A stretch of 64,000 bases of DNA from Heliocidaris tuberculata (Eukaryota; Echinodermata; Echinoidea; Camarodonta; Echinometridae): positions 24,087,488 through 24,151,487 of the forward strand of contig CM046837.1 of the NCBI GenBank assembly GCA_025618425.1, written 5' to 3'. The notes beneath the pieces are model-generated. The model searched no databases. It saw nothing but the letters and a program-made list of their open reading frames with translations, and had not been told where the DNA came from. This document shows, one piece after another, positions 1 to 13,461 of the stretch (within the stretch, counting starts at the first letter, position 1; each line of letters opens with the position of its first letter). Both the position numbers and the translations under genes were made by a program.

Positions 1-3
1 CTT

Positions 4-65
<62 letters not shown>
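4..65. repeat. (CTA)n microsatellite
   Basis: About 20 uninterrupted CTA units at the window edge. Confidence 0.98.
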
Positions 66-845
66 GTCTCTGCGAACCTATCCTCTCTTACTCTCTTTCT
101 CTGTTCATATCTATTCTGCATCTCTCTCTCTCTCTTTATATCTCTCCCCCTCTGTCCGTGTCTCTTTTGAACCATTCTGTACCACACGTTCTCTCCTTTT
201 CTCTCTCTATTTCCCCTCCCTGTCTTATTTTCACACTCACACCTGCAAACACACACCCTCCCACACACTCAAACACTCTCTCTCTCTCTCTCTCTCGTTC
301 TCGTTCTTCTCTTCTCATATTAACACCGTACATCTCCTTCTTTCTATTAAATATTCCCGTCTATATGCGCGCTTCTTTCATCATTTTCAGAAAACAAATT
401 TGTAAGCAGGCCACCACTGACAATACAACGGGAGCCATGTTACAGGTTGGCAAGATATCGTACGTCAAAGTTAATTTGTAATTCGATTCACTCCTCAAAC
501 TAGCCCGGAGGTAAAATGACACATTTCTGTCCACTCTTACAAATTCGTTGTTTACTTGCAGAATACATTCTTAGCAGAGATCAATTCACGTACTTTGAAC
601 TTGACCACGGAATTCATTATATTTCGACCTTTTGATTTTCTTTAAAGCTTCAGGTCCCCCGTCTCTAACAAGATGTCATATCATATCACTTTTTTTGTTT
701 TCCGACCGTTCAGGGATCATTGCTTTTCTTTCGTCCCACCTGTTTTCATCTTAACGTCGAATATCTTATTTCAAATTAATCAAGCAAGATAGATATGAAA
801 TGAATATTGAATGAATTGGTTTTATGAAGACGGATGCTTGTCCTT
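66..845. other. No gene; pyrimidine-rich then AT-rich DNA
   Basis: TC-rich tracts up to about 310 (TC run 274-296), then unique-looking sequence. Open frames here are low-complexity artefacts. Confidence 0.7.
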
Positions 846-981
846 GGCCCTGTTTCATAAAACTTGTAATCAATGACAAGTTGCAATAACTGTTATAAGC
901 TACTGAAATCCATGAATCTGATTGGCTGAGAGCAAATTTGTCGGTAAAAATCACCGACAAGTCACTGATGAAACGCCCCCC
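846..981. mobile_element. Foldback MITE, TTTCAT..CAGTGATTTTTACC family
   Basis: Starts GGCCCTGTTTCATAAAACTTG and ends AAGTCACTGATGAAACGCCCC. It contains the family core TTATAAGCTACTGAAATCC and GATTGGCTGAGAGCAAATTT. The two ends are only partly complementary (the asymmetric form of the family). Confidence 0.6.
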
Positions 982-1209
982 CCTGTTTTAATCAAAGCAC
1001 AAACCATGATCAAACTTATCATGCTTATGTCTCCTCTGTCGCTTTATTTTGCTTCTGTAAGTTCTAACTAGCCTTGCACTTATCTTTGTGCATTTTTTCC
1101 AATATACTTACGTTTATCTCTTTCTTCTTCTTCTTTCTATCTCTACCCTTCTCCCTCTACCCTTCTCCCTTTCTTGTTTGGTCTCTCACCTCACCCTCCA
1201 TCTTTTCAT

Positions 1210-1400
1210 TTGGTACAGTGGTGAAGGCTCTTGACTGTCACTACGAGAAGTCCCGGGTTTGATCCTTGCTCGGTACTTACGTCCTTGGACAAGGTGTTTG
1301 CCCACAGTTGTCCATATTACTGAAGAAATAATAATTGCAGTGCCAGCGGGAAGAGGCAGTATTTACGTTGATGAGGCACCCCTGTGTAAATAAGACCAAA
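1210..1400 (+). repeat. tRNA-derived SINE-like repeat
   Basis: An A-box-like segment (TGGTACAGTGGTGAAGGCTC) is followed about 30 bases later by a B-box-like GGGTTTGATCC (1255-1265). The tail reads GTCCTTGGACAAGGTGTTTG. Degenerate; it cannot fold into a functional tRNA. Confidence 0.5.
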
Positions 1401-2880
1401 CTGTTCTAAAATTATTATCAATAATCCCTCTTTCCTTTCCAATTTTCAGTGCCATTTTTCTACCACGTTTACGTATCTACATAATTTTTACATCCATTTT
1501 TCGTGTCCGTGCAATTCATTCTATTCCCCCAAAACACCCTTTGATATTGCATCATTCGGAGTCAAAACGGAGAAGCAAAATTTGCATTCGTCTTTCCGGT
1601 TTATTTTTTTTTCATATTTCGCGTATTAATCTGTACGTATAAGAGACAAGAAGGGAAGGGAAATCAGATGTCAATATGCGATATGGGTAATAACCGGTTA
1701 AGGCGAATTGACGAGCCAAAGAGCAAGAATAGATAAACAACCTGCACATGAGATCTGCAATCTATATTACATTTTTAATTTCACAGCCATCACTGTTTCA
1801 GCGTGCTTTTCATTCAATGAGATTTTGGAATATTGTTTCAAAACTCGTAAAGTTGTTCATAGATTTTCATATGGGTTGTCCTTGGTATTTTGCTAGCGGT
1901 AATGAAAGCTTATTGCTAGGAGTATCAAATGTACAGATGGGAAGCAATATAATGCAAAAACAGCTGGATAGAAGTTGAAGATAACAAATGAAATTTGACA
2001 GTTTGAGATAATGATGACGACGATATTGCAAGTTCGAGAGATACCCTCTCCAGAAAAATGTTGTTGAAGACGGTATTCGGCTTGTCATCATGTTTTAAAC
2101 GTCTGTGTTGATGTATCCTCCATCTTTTCTCTATTTTCTCTTTTATTTCTTTTCTATCTTTTCCTCTCTTCACCCCTCTCTGTGTGGATCTTTCTTTCTC
2201 GTTCCCCTTCTCCCTTTCTTCCTCTTTAAAAAAATAAAAATTCTCTGTCCCCCTCTGTCTCTCCCCTTGTCGAAAATGTTTGTGTCTCTCCCTGTCTCTC
2301 CCAGTCTCTCCCATACCATCTCTCTTTTTCTCCCATTCTTTCTTTCTTTCTTTCTTTCTTTCTCTCTCTCTCTTTCTCTCTCTCTATCTCACTCCACCTC
2401 TCTATATCTAGTCACTTTTTCATGACTTCCTCTGTCTCTCTCTTTCTTCTTTTTCTCTTATTTTCCCCCTATTTCCTTTCTAAATTTACATGATATTCAT
2501 CTATACGAATACTTCGTATTTTTGTTTTTCAATTTGTTTAATACTATGTTTGAACCAGGCACCAAATGATACATTATTTAATTTTCTTTTCATGGGCAAC
2601 GCCTCCTTCATAGCATATATGTTTATGTAACACGGAAGGAGATAAATATTTGCGTGGAATTGATTGAACAGCAAGGATTTAGTTGTACTTTGGCACAAAT
2701 GGAATATGTAACGACCGTAGACGGTGGATGGATGGTTTGTTGTCTTTGTTGTTGCATAAGTTATTAGTAGTAGGTAGTCACATATTTCCTGACTTTTAAT
2801 GGATTTTGTGAAGCATGCTGACTAGGAAAACTCTTGCCGTAGTGCAGATTACAGAGAGTATATATAATGAGGGAGAGATA
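1401..2880. other. No gene; includes (TTTC)n and TC tracts
   Basis: A pyrimidine-rich block at 2110-2470 contains a TTTC microsatellite (2334-2362) merging into TC. The remainder is AT-rich with nothing recognised. Confidence 0.7.
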
Positions 2881-2922
2881 ATGGGGAGAGAGAGTGAGAG
2901 AGAGAGAGAGAGAGGCAGAGGA

Positions 2923-2970
<48 letters not shown>

Positions 2971-3030
2971 GGGAGAGAGAGGGGAGAGGGAGAGGGAGAG
3001 AGAGAGATAGAGAGAGAGAGAGTGGGACAG
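2881..3030. repeat. (GA)n-rich microsatellite
   Basis: Nearly pure GA with GGGA and GGCA interruptions; the frame across it encodes only Arg/Glu. Confidence 0.97.
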
Positions 3031-3124
3031 AGTGAGTGAAGGTCAGAGATAGATATTACAAAGAAAGATGGTTTGATGTTTTTTATTTTACCTGCTATAA
3101 GAAAGCATGTGCATGATTGTAAGT

Positions 3125-3246
3125 AAGGGACTTGATAATGAGGATTAATGCTTTACTAAAGGGCACTAGTGCACCCACCGTTGGTTTCGAACCCGGGTCC
3201 TCCCAGTTACGAGGCCACTGCTCTACCACTGAGCCATCGCGCCTCC
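3125..3246 (-). repeat. tRNA-derived SINE
   Basis: Read on the - strand it begins GGCGCGATGGCTCAGTGGTA, has the B box GGGTTCGAAACC and then the tail GTGCCCTTTAGTAAAGCATT, which matches the tail of the other SINEs here. The acceptor and D arms look tRNA-like, but the anticodon stem does not pair, so it is not called as a tRNA gene. Confidence 0.6.
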
Positions 3247-3249
3247 GAG

Positions 3250-5210
3250 AAAGAGAAAGAGAGGGGGAGACAGAGAATAAGAGGAAGGGAAGAGAGAGAA
3301 AGAGAGAGAGAGAGGAGACAATAGCAGATATAAATAACGAGCCGTCAAAGAGAATATATATGGGGGAGGGAGTGAGAAGGATGAAAAGACGTATGCAGGA
3401 AAAGGAAGGAAAAATAACGAGGGAGAGGACGCGATATACGTAGTGGTGACAATATGATACAACTTTGAAGACGAAACTGAAGACGCAGCTATGGGCTGAA
3501 CGCAGGGATAGAAAAAAAATATTGCTTCTTGAATAAATTGAATTATTGTCATTATATGGCTTATTGTCCTCCGACCGAGGGAGGGGGAGGGGGGATGGAG
3601 CGATGAGTGATGTATTTGGGCAGCCCCTCTTTCTATAAACCAACTGCAATTTTTAATGATTTTTCAGTTTTAATGGGGAGGAGGGGGGGGGGGGGGTACT
3701 CCGGCTTTACCTATAATTGACTACACCACTGAAGTGAGTCACTTAAAAAAATAAATCTATACCAGACCGACATTTGTTGTATTTTGCTCTATCGATTCAC
3801 TAAATTTTAATCCGTTTGCTCTAAACGTGTAAAATATCCCAAAGAAGGAAATGTGGTGAACATGGTGAATGGTATCCAAACACAGTATGTATTTAGCTGC
3901 CGCGTGCATGTATTGTGAGGTTCGTAAGTAAATATGGATTTCTACCACTCAACAAAGGTGTATGGGAATGTGTGTGCTAACAGACCCCTAGCAGTCAATA
4001 TCAACATGATCTATGACACCGACTACTCACCTTACCACGGCTTCAGCTCGGAAAAAAACTCGGGGGAAAGGGTATCACGTGACAAATTCAATATTGGGAA
4101 GAACATTATCCTTAGCAATACCCAGAGGATAACCTGTTGAGAAATGGTTCCAGAATTAATTTTCTGTTGTCATTTTCATTACATCGCTGCAAATAATGCA
4201 CAAGCAAAGGACTTCAGCAATTAAAAAGAAGTCTGAAAATTTTGCTCCCTTGCTTCGCTCGATCGCACATGAATCATTAGACCATTACACACAGAGAATT
4301 GGAGAAGCTGAAGAAGTGTCCATGCAGAACCACAATGAAAAGGAAGAAGATGATGCTAAATTATGTTTTAAAAAATCATGTGCAAAATGAACATCGTTAC
4401 GTTAGGCTGTCTTCCCCCCCCCCCCCATCCGCAAAACGGATCGACGCCCCTGAGTAGTAGTAGCAGAAGTAGTAGAAATGGTAGTTGTAGCTGTAAAAGA
4501 TTTTAAGCTTCTGTTAAATTTGAGGCTGCAAATTCCCACTTGCCATGCTTGCGACTGGCATCTGAATCAACGGCCAGTTCTGTATGTACGAACTCTGTAC
4601 AATATTGCTGTTCAGTGAGCTTTATATACTGGCGCTGACAGAGATGATCGATAGCCTCTATTTTTTTTAGTTCCTTTCAAAGGTTTTAACCGAAATTCAC
4701 CGGAAATCATACATCAAAATAACTATCTGGCAGCCGTATCTCTCGACACTGTAAGTGGGACAATATGACGACATAGTCGCAAAGTTTCATTCCCTAAGTT
4801 CCTATTCGCTCAAGACTTCATATTATCTTTAGACTTTAAGATATTTCTATCTTCCAAAAGAGTCTTTATTTGATGGTCACATACATGATAAATGAGTGGT
4901 CACTAAGACGTGGATCTCCGTGAAGGCACAGTAGCGTACACGTCTCTCGTCCTTGATCAATCTAGGTCATTGTCATCTTCGCCTTGATCATTAGCTAAGT
5001 GTTATCTTTCCGTTTTCATTTTCCTAAAGCAGGACTGCATGTTGCTATTATGATCTTGATGTACGCATTGTCATGATTGTCTCTGTTCCTATAGGGGGCA
5101 TGGGGCTAATTACAAGACAACCCCTCCCAGACGTCTCGTATTTTCGTTGTCACGAGGTCTCCCTGTATTTCCCTATTTCTCATTTCCCAAACTCCTTTGG
5201 AATCTCTCTC
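3250..5210. other. No gene; purine-rich then AT-rich DNA
   Basis: GA-rich at 3246-3440, a G-run at 3684-3697 and a C-run at 4414-4426 followed by GACGCCCCTGAG, a likely transposon end. The rest shows nothing. Confidence 0.65.
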
Positions 5211-6064
5211 CATTCTCTGTCTTTCAGTCTCTCTTTCCTCTCTTTCTTCCCTCTCTCTTTCTCTCTGTCTCTCTGTCTCTCTACACCTCTCTTCCCTCTT
5301 TCCATTAATTTTTGTCCCTTTTACCCATCCCCTCCCCCTCTCTCTCTCCCACAATGAAGTGGAGTCTCTTGCTCGATTTAAAAAAAAAGCAAGTGGTTTA
5401 GTCAAGATGTAAATTCTTGTTAGGTACATAATCGCTGGTAACAGAATTGAGATTCGACTCAAATGATAGGCTTTTTCACCAGATATAACATTAGCTTGGC
5501 TAAGATAGAGGAGTTCAGACAGTATTAATGTACCAATCACCTGAAAAAATAATTTGTGTACAGCTAGAAAGTATAAATTCAAACTCAAAGAACTTTGTCT
5601 GGTATTCTATAGGTCAACAGTTAATGAGTATGAAGGAAATAAAGGATAACATGAAAATGCTCGCGCGGAACCGAACCGAACTCAGAGTTGGGTTCCGCGC
5701 GAGCCTTTACCTTGACGAGCGCGTACGGGTGCGTCGAGTAATCTACTCACGAGTCGCTTTTACGCTTATAGAGAGCGTAATTAAAATTGCAACATCTCTT
5801 TATAGAATTAATTTTTGAAGCCCTTATTTTGAATAAGTATAATGACATGCAACCTCTAACATACAGAGCAAAATTGTTTTTGGTGATTGGTACCCTTTAA
5901 AGGGTAAAGGCCCAAGACCCCCCCCCCCCCCCCTCCCCTTTCCATCCCTGGATACGCCCACAAGCTCAGAAGGGCAGGCAAGGATGATAAGCGGGCCATG
6001 TTGTGGAAAGGTAAACACGAACCGAGGCACACGATCGAAGAGTGTAGAGACTGGGAAGAGAGGT

Positions 6065-6107
<43 letters not shown>

Positions 6108-6425
6108 TGATGACATGTCATGGTATGTTTAGCGTCTGTTTGACTCGAGGGGCAATGAGTGATCAGTCATGTTGCCTGAAGGGTGTCAGACAGGTATCAT
6201 CTCCAAGACATGCCTCTGAGATGTCTTGACGGCTTTTTATCTTCGTCACGATCATTCCTGCATCACTCCATTCTCATCTCGGTTTTATGCTCGTTTTGCC
6301 AATTCTTCTTACTTCGTTTGTCTCTTTTTACTTATTTAAAAGACGATTTTCTTCTCCCCATCTCTGCTCCTCCCCCCTCTCTCTTTCTCTATCTCTGTCT
6401 GTCATTGTCTTTGTCTCTTTGTCCG

Positions 6426-6465
<40 letters not shown>

Positions 6466-6600
6466 TGTGCTATTTTCACCTTTTCTTTAAGAAGACAAAA
6501 TCTTTTTCCCCTCCCTCGATCTCCCTGCCCCCCCCCCCTCTCTCTCTGTCGACTCTCTCAATATATACTATCGTCTCCTTTTCTATTTGAAGATGAGTGC
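5211..6600. repeat. Cluster of TC and GA microsatellites
   Basis: TC tracts at 5211-5350 and 6360-6465, a C-run at 5919-5932 and GA at 6064-6104. The GC hairpin at 5659 lies between. Confidence 0.85.
5659..5704. repeat. GC-rich hairpin
   Basis: GCTCGCGCGGAACC pairs perfectly with GGTTCCGCGCGAGC across an 18-base loop, in a small CpG-rich patch (5655-5760) amid AT-rich DNA. Possibly a transposon remnant. Confidence 0.6.
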
Positions 6601-8635
6601 CTCTCCCATTCCTACCCCAACCTCTGTTTGTACTGTGTACTATGTAGTGTCTATCAACCATGCTGATGTCGATTGGCGTATGCTGTCTTCATCAGCTAGT
6701 ACTATCACTCATGCGATGATCTTCCGATGAATGCGCACATCGATGCTGGATTACCATAAATGGATCCAGAAGCAGAGGGGGAAAAACCTCCGTGATAAAC
6801 AAAACAAACCTGCAATTTGCATCGTCGACATGATGATGGTCGGTTTAAAAATATGCACGAAAGCATCCGTTACGCATTTGGAATTGCAGTGAATTCAGCG
6901 TATCATTTCTGCCCGTGGCACTCAAGTCAAGGAATCACTTCCACTGCATTCAGGCATACAAGTACATATTATGACAGGCCCAGGATATTTCTTGACGCAG
7001 GAAACGGATGGCCTGACGCAAGGATTCGGATTTGCCCGAAAATCGGCGTCAACGTTATTCAATTCCTTAAAAACCACTAGTATACACAATTCAGTGAGTG
7101 CGTACAGAATTGTTTCCCCTCTCATGCCTCTGTCTTTCCAGGTAAGTTTTTTTCCCCTCCCAATTCCTTCATTTCGATGTCCATGCAAAGCCCGGCTCAC
7201 TGTCATGACAGTAAGCGTCATTTCAACTGCGTCAATACATGCGCTAATTGAGTCTACGAAGGCAATGAACCCATAAGCCAGTTATCAATAGTATTTTTTG
7301 CGATGTTCATGTTGCAACGATATCACTTTGTCTTGAAGCGCGCAAGACCATACAAGTCACTAACGCGGTCCTAACGTCAGCATATAACGCCACGTCTGCC
7401 GGGGCTTGACACTTTCTCAAACTCACTGGTCGATACAATAATATTCATGAGTGGGTATCGAACATTTTTTTCTCTCTCTATTTTTGCAGTCAAAGTCATT
7501 TTTCAATTCCTCTCCTTTTTTGGGAAACTGCATCCAAAGAACTGGAGTTTGAGAGTTTCTAATACATGTATACGGATCGTAAGTATAAGAGCGGCAGTGG
7601 CGCTGGGTGGGTCCAGCCTTGGAGGGGGCATTGTCTCATGAGAAAGGAGCACCGGTTTTCCTAGGTGGAAGGAACGCGAGAGAAGAAGGCCATCGCATAA
7701 TTATGGGGAGGGTGTGGGAGGGGGTCGTATCATCATCATTCATGATTGCCTTTTCCCACTCCCTTTCTTTCTTTCTCTCTCTTCCTTCATTATTATTGTT
7801 TTTTTCCCTATTCAATTGGGGGTATTCCCCATGCCTCCCTTCGTAGCTACACTAAGTAACTGATGAGTGGTGTTACGGAGAGGTGATGAAGTCGTCTTGC
7901 TAAAGAAGGATGATGGTGGCTTTTAGACATAATAGGCCAGTGATGGATAAGATATAAAGCGGTGACAAGCAGAGACATCGCTTGAAGAGGGATGAAGGGG
8001 CATATATAACCTCCCCCTGCTCCGAGTGCCTCTACCCCCCCCCCCCGAAATCTATTACTGTTGTCGACCACTTCGTAAATTGGATGATTGCATTTTCGCA
8101 TTTATCGGCGTAATAAAATGTCGGACAATTCTCACTTTTTTAATTAATCATCGTGTATTCTCCATTCCTTTCGCAGTTGCTTTAAATTTTAAAGGCGTAA
8201 AAAAATGGTAAATAGGAAGAGAAAATGGGAGTTGATATACTTGGCCTTTTGCGATATTTGATAAAATCAAAGCATCCGAGATACTGAATGAAATAAAACA
8301 ACACCTTCTCCCTTTCACCGACAATAACCATGGCAACTGCATGGACTCGCAAAATTCATCTGAAGCACTTTATCTAAAAGCTGCATGTAAAGTGAATTTA
8401 TCAAAGCTTGATTTTGATTAGGTTAGCTCTGAAAGTAGCCTTGGATAATGAAAAAGAATGTTTAACAAGTGGTGTTTTTCTTCACCTACATGAAGATACA
8501 TTTAAAAGAGTGTATTCCATCCTTTTAGAGTCACTGCAGTGTAATGTATTTCTCTAATAACGAAATGTGAAAGAGTGAGGGGAAGAGAGAGAGAGAGAGA
8601 GATAAAAGGAGATGGGAAAGACAGGAGAAAGGAAA

Positions 8636-8688
<53 letters not shown>

Positions 8689-10170
8689 GAACCCAAAACA
8701 GAATAATAAGGAAAACAAGTTCGTTTGAATAAGTGAGAATTGAAACCCGAACATTTTGTAGCCTTGAGAGACTCAAGGACTCAAGGTGGTAATGAAAATC
8801 GTTCGTAAACTTCCTGATTGTATACCGTAAACAGGAATGAAATATCATTTCATAAAGGTAATATGTACTTTCATATCGATATCGGACGCGATTGATTACT
8901 TTCGATCTTCAAGTGAAATATACCATGGTTTGCTGGTTTCCAGTAGGTTCAGGTTGACATTGCGTGAGGCGATGTGACAGTACTCGAGAACTTACAAAAC
9001 AGTGGTTGAGTTTGTAAGAGATATTGTAATGTACATATCGTGACAGTTCTGTTCTGATCATTATGCTTAAGTTTGCATAATTATAATTCGGATGAGCGCT
9101 ATCTCGTTTTGTTGCTCAAGGTCCTTTGTGAAGGTCCTTCCACTTTAAAGCGAGCACTTAAAAAAAATACACGAAAACATGAGGGGAAATACAGAATTTA
9201 TTTCGTTGAAGTGACAGCTATTATTTCGTGGAAGAAATTATCACAAAACGAAACAGATCATTGGTATTTAATTGCCACGGATACAAAAGAGATTTTTGTT
9301 TATTTCGTGTAAATAATTCAGAATGGACTATACCTAATTGCTAAAGGTTGTATCGTTCTCCAAACCCAGGTTCTGTGAAAAGGGTGGAAATATTTATCTA
9401 ATTGGATTATTATCTGTCATATTTCCACAGGAGAATAAAAACACAAAAAAAGCATATCAACAATATTCACTGGGGAATTTCGTGTTCAGTGAATATTATC
9501 GATAATCATTGTTTGCATCGTTATGTCGTATTTCTGGAAGATGTTGACAAGCTACATTTGCCAAGAATGACGATTAAAAGCAGGTCCTTTGAAACCGTAA
9601 TTGTTTTGGATTGTGTCGGGATATTTGATTGCGTTGTTGTACACGTTTATCAACTATCCATTTCTCCAAGGAAAGAAGGACTCGCCTGATTGTTTGAAAC
9701 AGTTCATGAAGACACTAAATTGCGTTCATCTCGGCACACACGGAGTTTGATGGTCACTGTATACAGAGTCACTTCCTAGCCGTAATATACTCTAGCCGCA
9801 ACACCACACTTTGTCTATTTGGTAATCCTGTTTTCGTATCGAATGGTGATTGTTACTGTACTTTATTGACTTATTGATGGTATGTATTCATTTTTCTTTA
9901 CCTTAAATCTACTGGAAGAAGTTTTATATGTCGACGTATTTATTGAGTGCTTACGCGCACACTGTTAGTTATCTGAGTAACACTTGATAAACTTATATTA
10001 TGATCTTATACCAGTATAGCTAGCTTTCCTTCGTCGGAGGATGCTTATACGACAAACAATATATATATACGTGCAAGAAAAATATATACCGACAAGATGG
10101 GCAAAGAGAAAATTATGCGTGTACCAATTGATATCCGTGTACCTACTAACTCACCATAATGTCCTGACAA
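6601..10170. other. No gene recognised
   Basis: Mostly unique-looking AT-rich DNA. GA microsatellites at 8584-8604 and 8638-8684, and a C-run at 8036-8046. Frames of 80-100 codons near 6.9, 9.1 and 9.4 kb have no recognisable domain and ordinary noncoding composition. Confidence 0.6.
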
Positions 10171-10175
10171 GAGGT

Positions 10176-10176
10176 G

Positions 10177-10220
<44 letters not shown>

Positions 10221-10515
10221 ATAATATTATCGGGGTCATGTAATATTTGTAAAACACTCTTAAGGACATATCATGTTATGCGCAGTTATGAATTTAGAAA
10301 ATATTCAAAGTAATATCATTGGCATTTATTATTATCATTACTATCATATCATCGTCATTATTATAATCATTTTTATTATTATAATTATTATCATCATCAT
10401 TATCATTATTATTATTGTTATTATTGTTATGATGATGAGGATGATGATGATCATCATCATCATCATTATTATAATTATTATAATTATTATTATTATTGTT
10501 ATCATCATCACCAGT
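10176..10515. repeat. (TA)n and (ATT/ATC/ATG)n microsatellites
   Basis: TA repeat at 10176-10217, then a mixed trinucleotide array at 10328-10510 with ATT, ATC and ATG blocks on both strands. The poly-Ile frames over it are artefacts. Confidence 0.95.
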
Positions 10516-10554
10516 CTGTCATTCATGTTATCCTTATATATTGAGTAATATGCA

Positions 10555-10919
10555 CAGTGGCGGATTTAGGGGGGGCAATCCCGGCCCGTGCCCGCCCCCC
10601 CCCCCTTTTGAAAGAAAACAATGCATTGTGCCCCCCTTTTAGAACGGAAAACCTTTTTTTTTTTTTTTTTTTTTTGCTTCTCAGAGAATTATGGATGGAA
10701 ACTGGACCGCATACCCCCCCCCCCCGAGCGACTTTTGGATGGCCAGCAAAAAAAGAATTGTTTTGGTCGCCGACACCCCCCCCCCCCCCCGAGCGACATT
10801 TGGAAGGCTGGCGAGACAAAAAAAATACGGGTCTCCCTCCAAGCAGTTTCCCAAAGTTGACAATCCTGCATTTGTGTGCCCCCCCCCCCCTCTTATGCAA
10901 AATCCTGGATCCGCCCCTG
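10555..10919 (+). mobile_element. hAT-type MITE with 8-bp target duplication
   Basis: Starts CAGTGGCGGATTTAGGGGGG and ends AATCCTGGATCCGCCCCTG, flanked by the exact 8-bp repeat AATATGCA (10547-10554, 10920-10927). Inside are long C and T homopolymers and several near-repeats of CGAGCGAC..TTTGG. No transposase. A second copy is at 44869-45110. Confidence 0.85.
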
Positions 10920-10929
10920 AATATGCAGG

Positions 10930-13295
10930 TTAACAAGGAAAACTTTTTTTTCGGTCTGAATCCCCCTTTTTCCTTGAAAATTAGTTGATTTTATTATTCA
11001 TTTTTCCTTATCGTCTAACCCTATATAGTCATTCCAGTATCGTCATTATCTGAGATCATCTTAGTATATTAGCAACAACAAAAATAAAGCAATACCCGAC
11101 CGTATGAGCCAGCTCGGAACTTACGAATAGCAGTTCGGCGTCATAGGAGTTTCACTTCGTTATAATTTCCTTTCTTCATCGCCTCACCTCCCCCTTTTCA
11201 TCACCTAAATTAATCAGGGAATGATTTTGAAAGGGATTCCCGATATGAGGGGGGCCACTTCGATCCATTTATTCAGAAAAATATATCGAGTTTCCGTCTT
11301 CTACCCAGCTCACGTTTCATTCGGATTTTGGGCCCTGCACTTTGCACTTTTTTTTCTCTTCCTTTAGATGCGAGCCTGATAGCAACACTTCCATTATGTT
11401 TTCCTTTCTCATAGTGCAAAAGCGAGTTGATATTTCGAAAAATTGAGACTACAAAAAAATTGTTTCCTGATTCGCTAATCAATCCATTTTCCCCTCACTA
11501 ATTCTTATTTCCCCTTATTTTTTATATACCCTTCATTATTCTAAATCATATTGTTCATTTACCTTTTCCAGCGCCTTGTGCTTTTTGCGTAATGTAAATG
11601 GAGCTTTATAAATACGAGATATTTAGTTATTAATATCTATTTGTTACAATCTTGGAACCAGTTGTCGTATCTTTATTTTCCAACTTATATACGATTTTTT
11701 TTTCGGGGGGGGGGGGGGAGGGTGATGGCTTTCCCCATTCAGTTTCCACTTAAGGAAAGTTCAAAAAGAGAATGCAATTTTCATAATGTTAATAATCATA
11801 GGCGATAAGATGCAGATTGAATCTGACTCTGTTATCAGCTATACTTGCGTAAAGTGCAGGCACCCGTCAGGACGTTAATGCGCTCGAAACCTTCAACATT
11901 TTGCGCATAAAAGAGATGTGCAATCAGCATAAAAAAGACATTCTTCTATTGGTGAAAGTGAATTTAGCCAATAAACCAATTTCGATTTAATGTGATAAGC
12001 ACTACTAATAGCATCCATCTATATTGTGAATTCCGTCGGGATTAAATTGGCAACTCTTGACGATGGGGACTGCGGTCATTCGTTAATCAGGCCAACATTC
12101 ATTCGATCGACCAATCAATCTAGATTTTCCTATTACATGTCACAAACGACCGCATTTCATCCAGCGATACTCTGTTAAAAGCGTCTGCCCTCCTGCTCGA
12201 TTGGATTCGCTACATAATGCTTCTGGCAGGGGCGTAGTTGGAACATTTTGAACTTTGTGAATGGGCGGCGTGGGCTGAGCCCCCTGATCCACACGGGGGG
12301 GGGGGGGGAACTGCGAACCATCCCTAGCCTTTCAAACCAAAAGTTATACATGTATAGATGCAATACGCTGCGCTCACCAGGGTTGCCTGAACTTTTGCGA
12401 TTATTCAAATAATTTTGCCCCACCCCCTTTTTTTAACAAGCATGGATCACATTTTTTGAGAGTAAGTGGCAATCAAAATTAACAAAAATTCTTTTTACAA
12501 GATCAAAAAAAAAAAAGAAGAATGACAGGAATTTTCTCAAATTGACAAACTTTTGAACCGACAAGATTTTGAACTGACGGATATCTGGATTTGTTTACCC
12601 CCACTTTTGGCAATCCCATGGTCATTTATGTGAAGCATGGAACTTACACAGAGGTTAACCTCATTTCAACTTAATTAATGGTCGTCGTCGACATATGAAG
12701 TCTCCTCGGAGAACGATACAGTAGTCTCTAAAATACAAAAGTCCTTCTGTACACGTATAGACAACTCAGATTACACGATATTCCATAACTTTCCTAGATT
12801 TGCGATCGATCTTTTGATCCACGATTGAATAAATAACCACAGATAGTATTGGCATTGGTGAAAACGAAATCTGTTCCAATAATGACATTGATCGATTGTC
12901 ATTAGACTTGGTCAACAGTAGGACGCACGAAGGCAACGTTCTCTCTAAATACATCTTATAGAGCTTGTGGAATCAACTTTTAATCAATATGATTAATTAC
13001 CTTGTGAGTTTGTAAGTCCTTTGAAAATGTTGAATAGGTTTAATTCTAATCTGAATATTCTAGTATTTTGAGCTTTTTGTTGTTAAAGCTGTTGTTAAAG
13101 CTCAACGCCATCCTCCAGATGACGTTGTCGCTGGAGTTAAAGAGCCAACTTACTAAATATTCATCGTATGATTTTGATAATGACGATTCGTGACATGTTG
13201 CCCTTATATTGCGCCATATGCCCTTTTATCATGTTTGATAAGCGTATTAACTACATTACACCAGCACGGGCCTTCGTAGCCCCATAAAGGGCTGG
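10930..13295. other. No gene; two transposon-end fragments
   Basis: G-runs at 11706-11718 and 12296-12308, and CAGGGGCGTAGTTGG at 12227-12241, which resembles hAT-like termini but has no partner found. The rest is unique-looking. Confidence 0.55.
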
Positions 13296-13461
13296 GGGTA
13301 TTCATGGAATTAATTTCTACCCATTTACCTCACCTGGGTCGAGTGTGGCAAGTATAGATTAATGTCTTGCCAAAGGACCTTAGTGCTGTGAGCATGTCAC
13401 CTGGAGTTAACCTTGTACCCAGTTGTCCACGTTCCGGTCACCTATCCACTAGACCACAATT
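13296..13461 (-). repeat. tRNA-derived SINE
   Basis: On the - strand it has a tRNA-like head (GGTCTAGTGGATAGGTGACC), then GGCAAGACATTAATCTATAC and CCACACTCGACCCAGGTGAG, ending near AATTCCATGAATACC. This body matches the 14740 and 26178 copies. Confidence 0.6.

Noticed and set aside
2815..3039. Arg/Glu repeat protein
   Set aside because: Translation of a GA microsatellite; the same applies to Ser/Leu frames over TC tracts near 5.2, 6.3, 8.6 and 38.9 kb.
3127..3246. tRNA gene on the - strand
   Set aside because: A and B boxes are good, but the anticodon stem does not pair and a SINE tail follows.
9073..9689. Two frames of 79 and 95 codons as small genes
   Set aside because: No recognisable domain, AT-rich composition like the surroundings, and no splice context.
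10273..10548. Frames made almost only of Ile and Met
   Set aside because: Translation of the ATT/ATC/ATG microsatellite.
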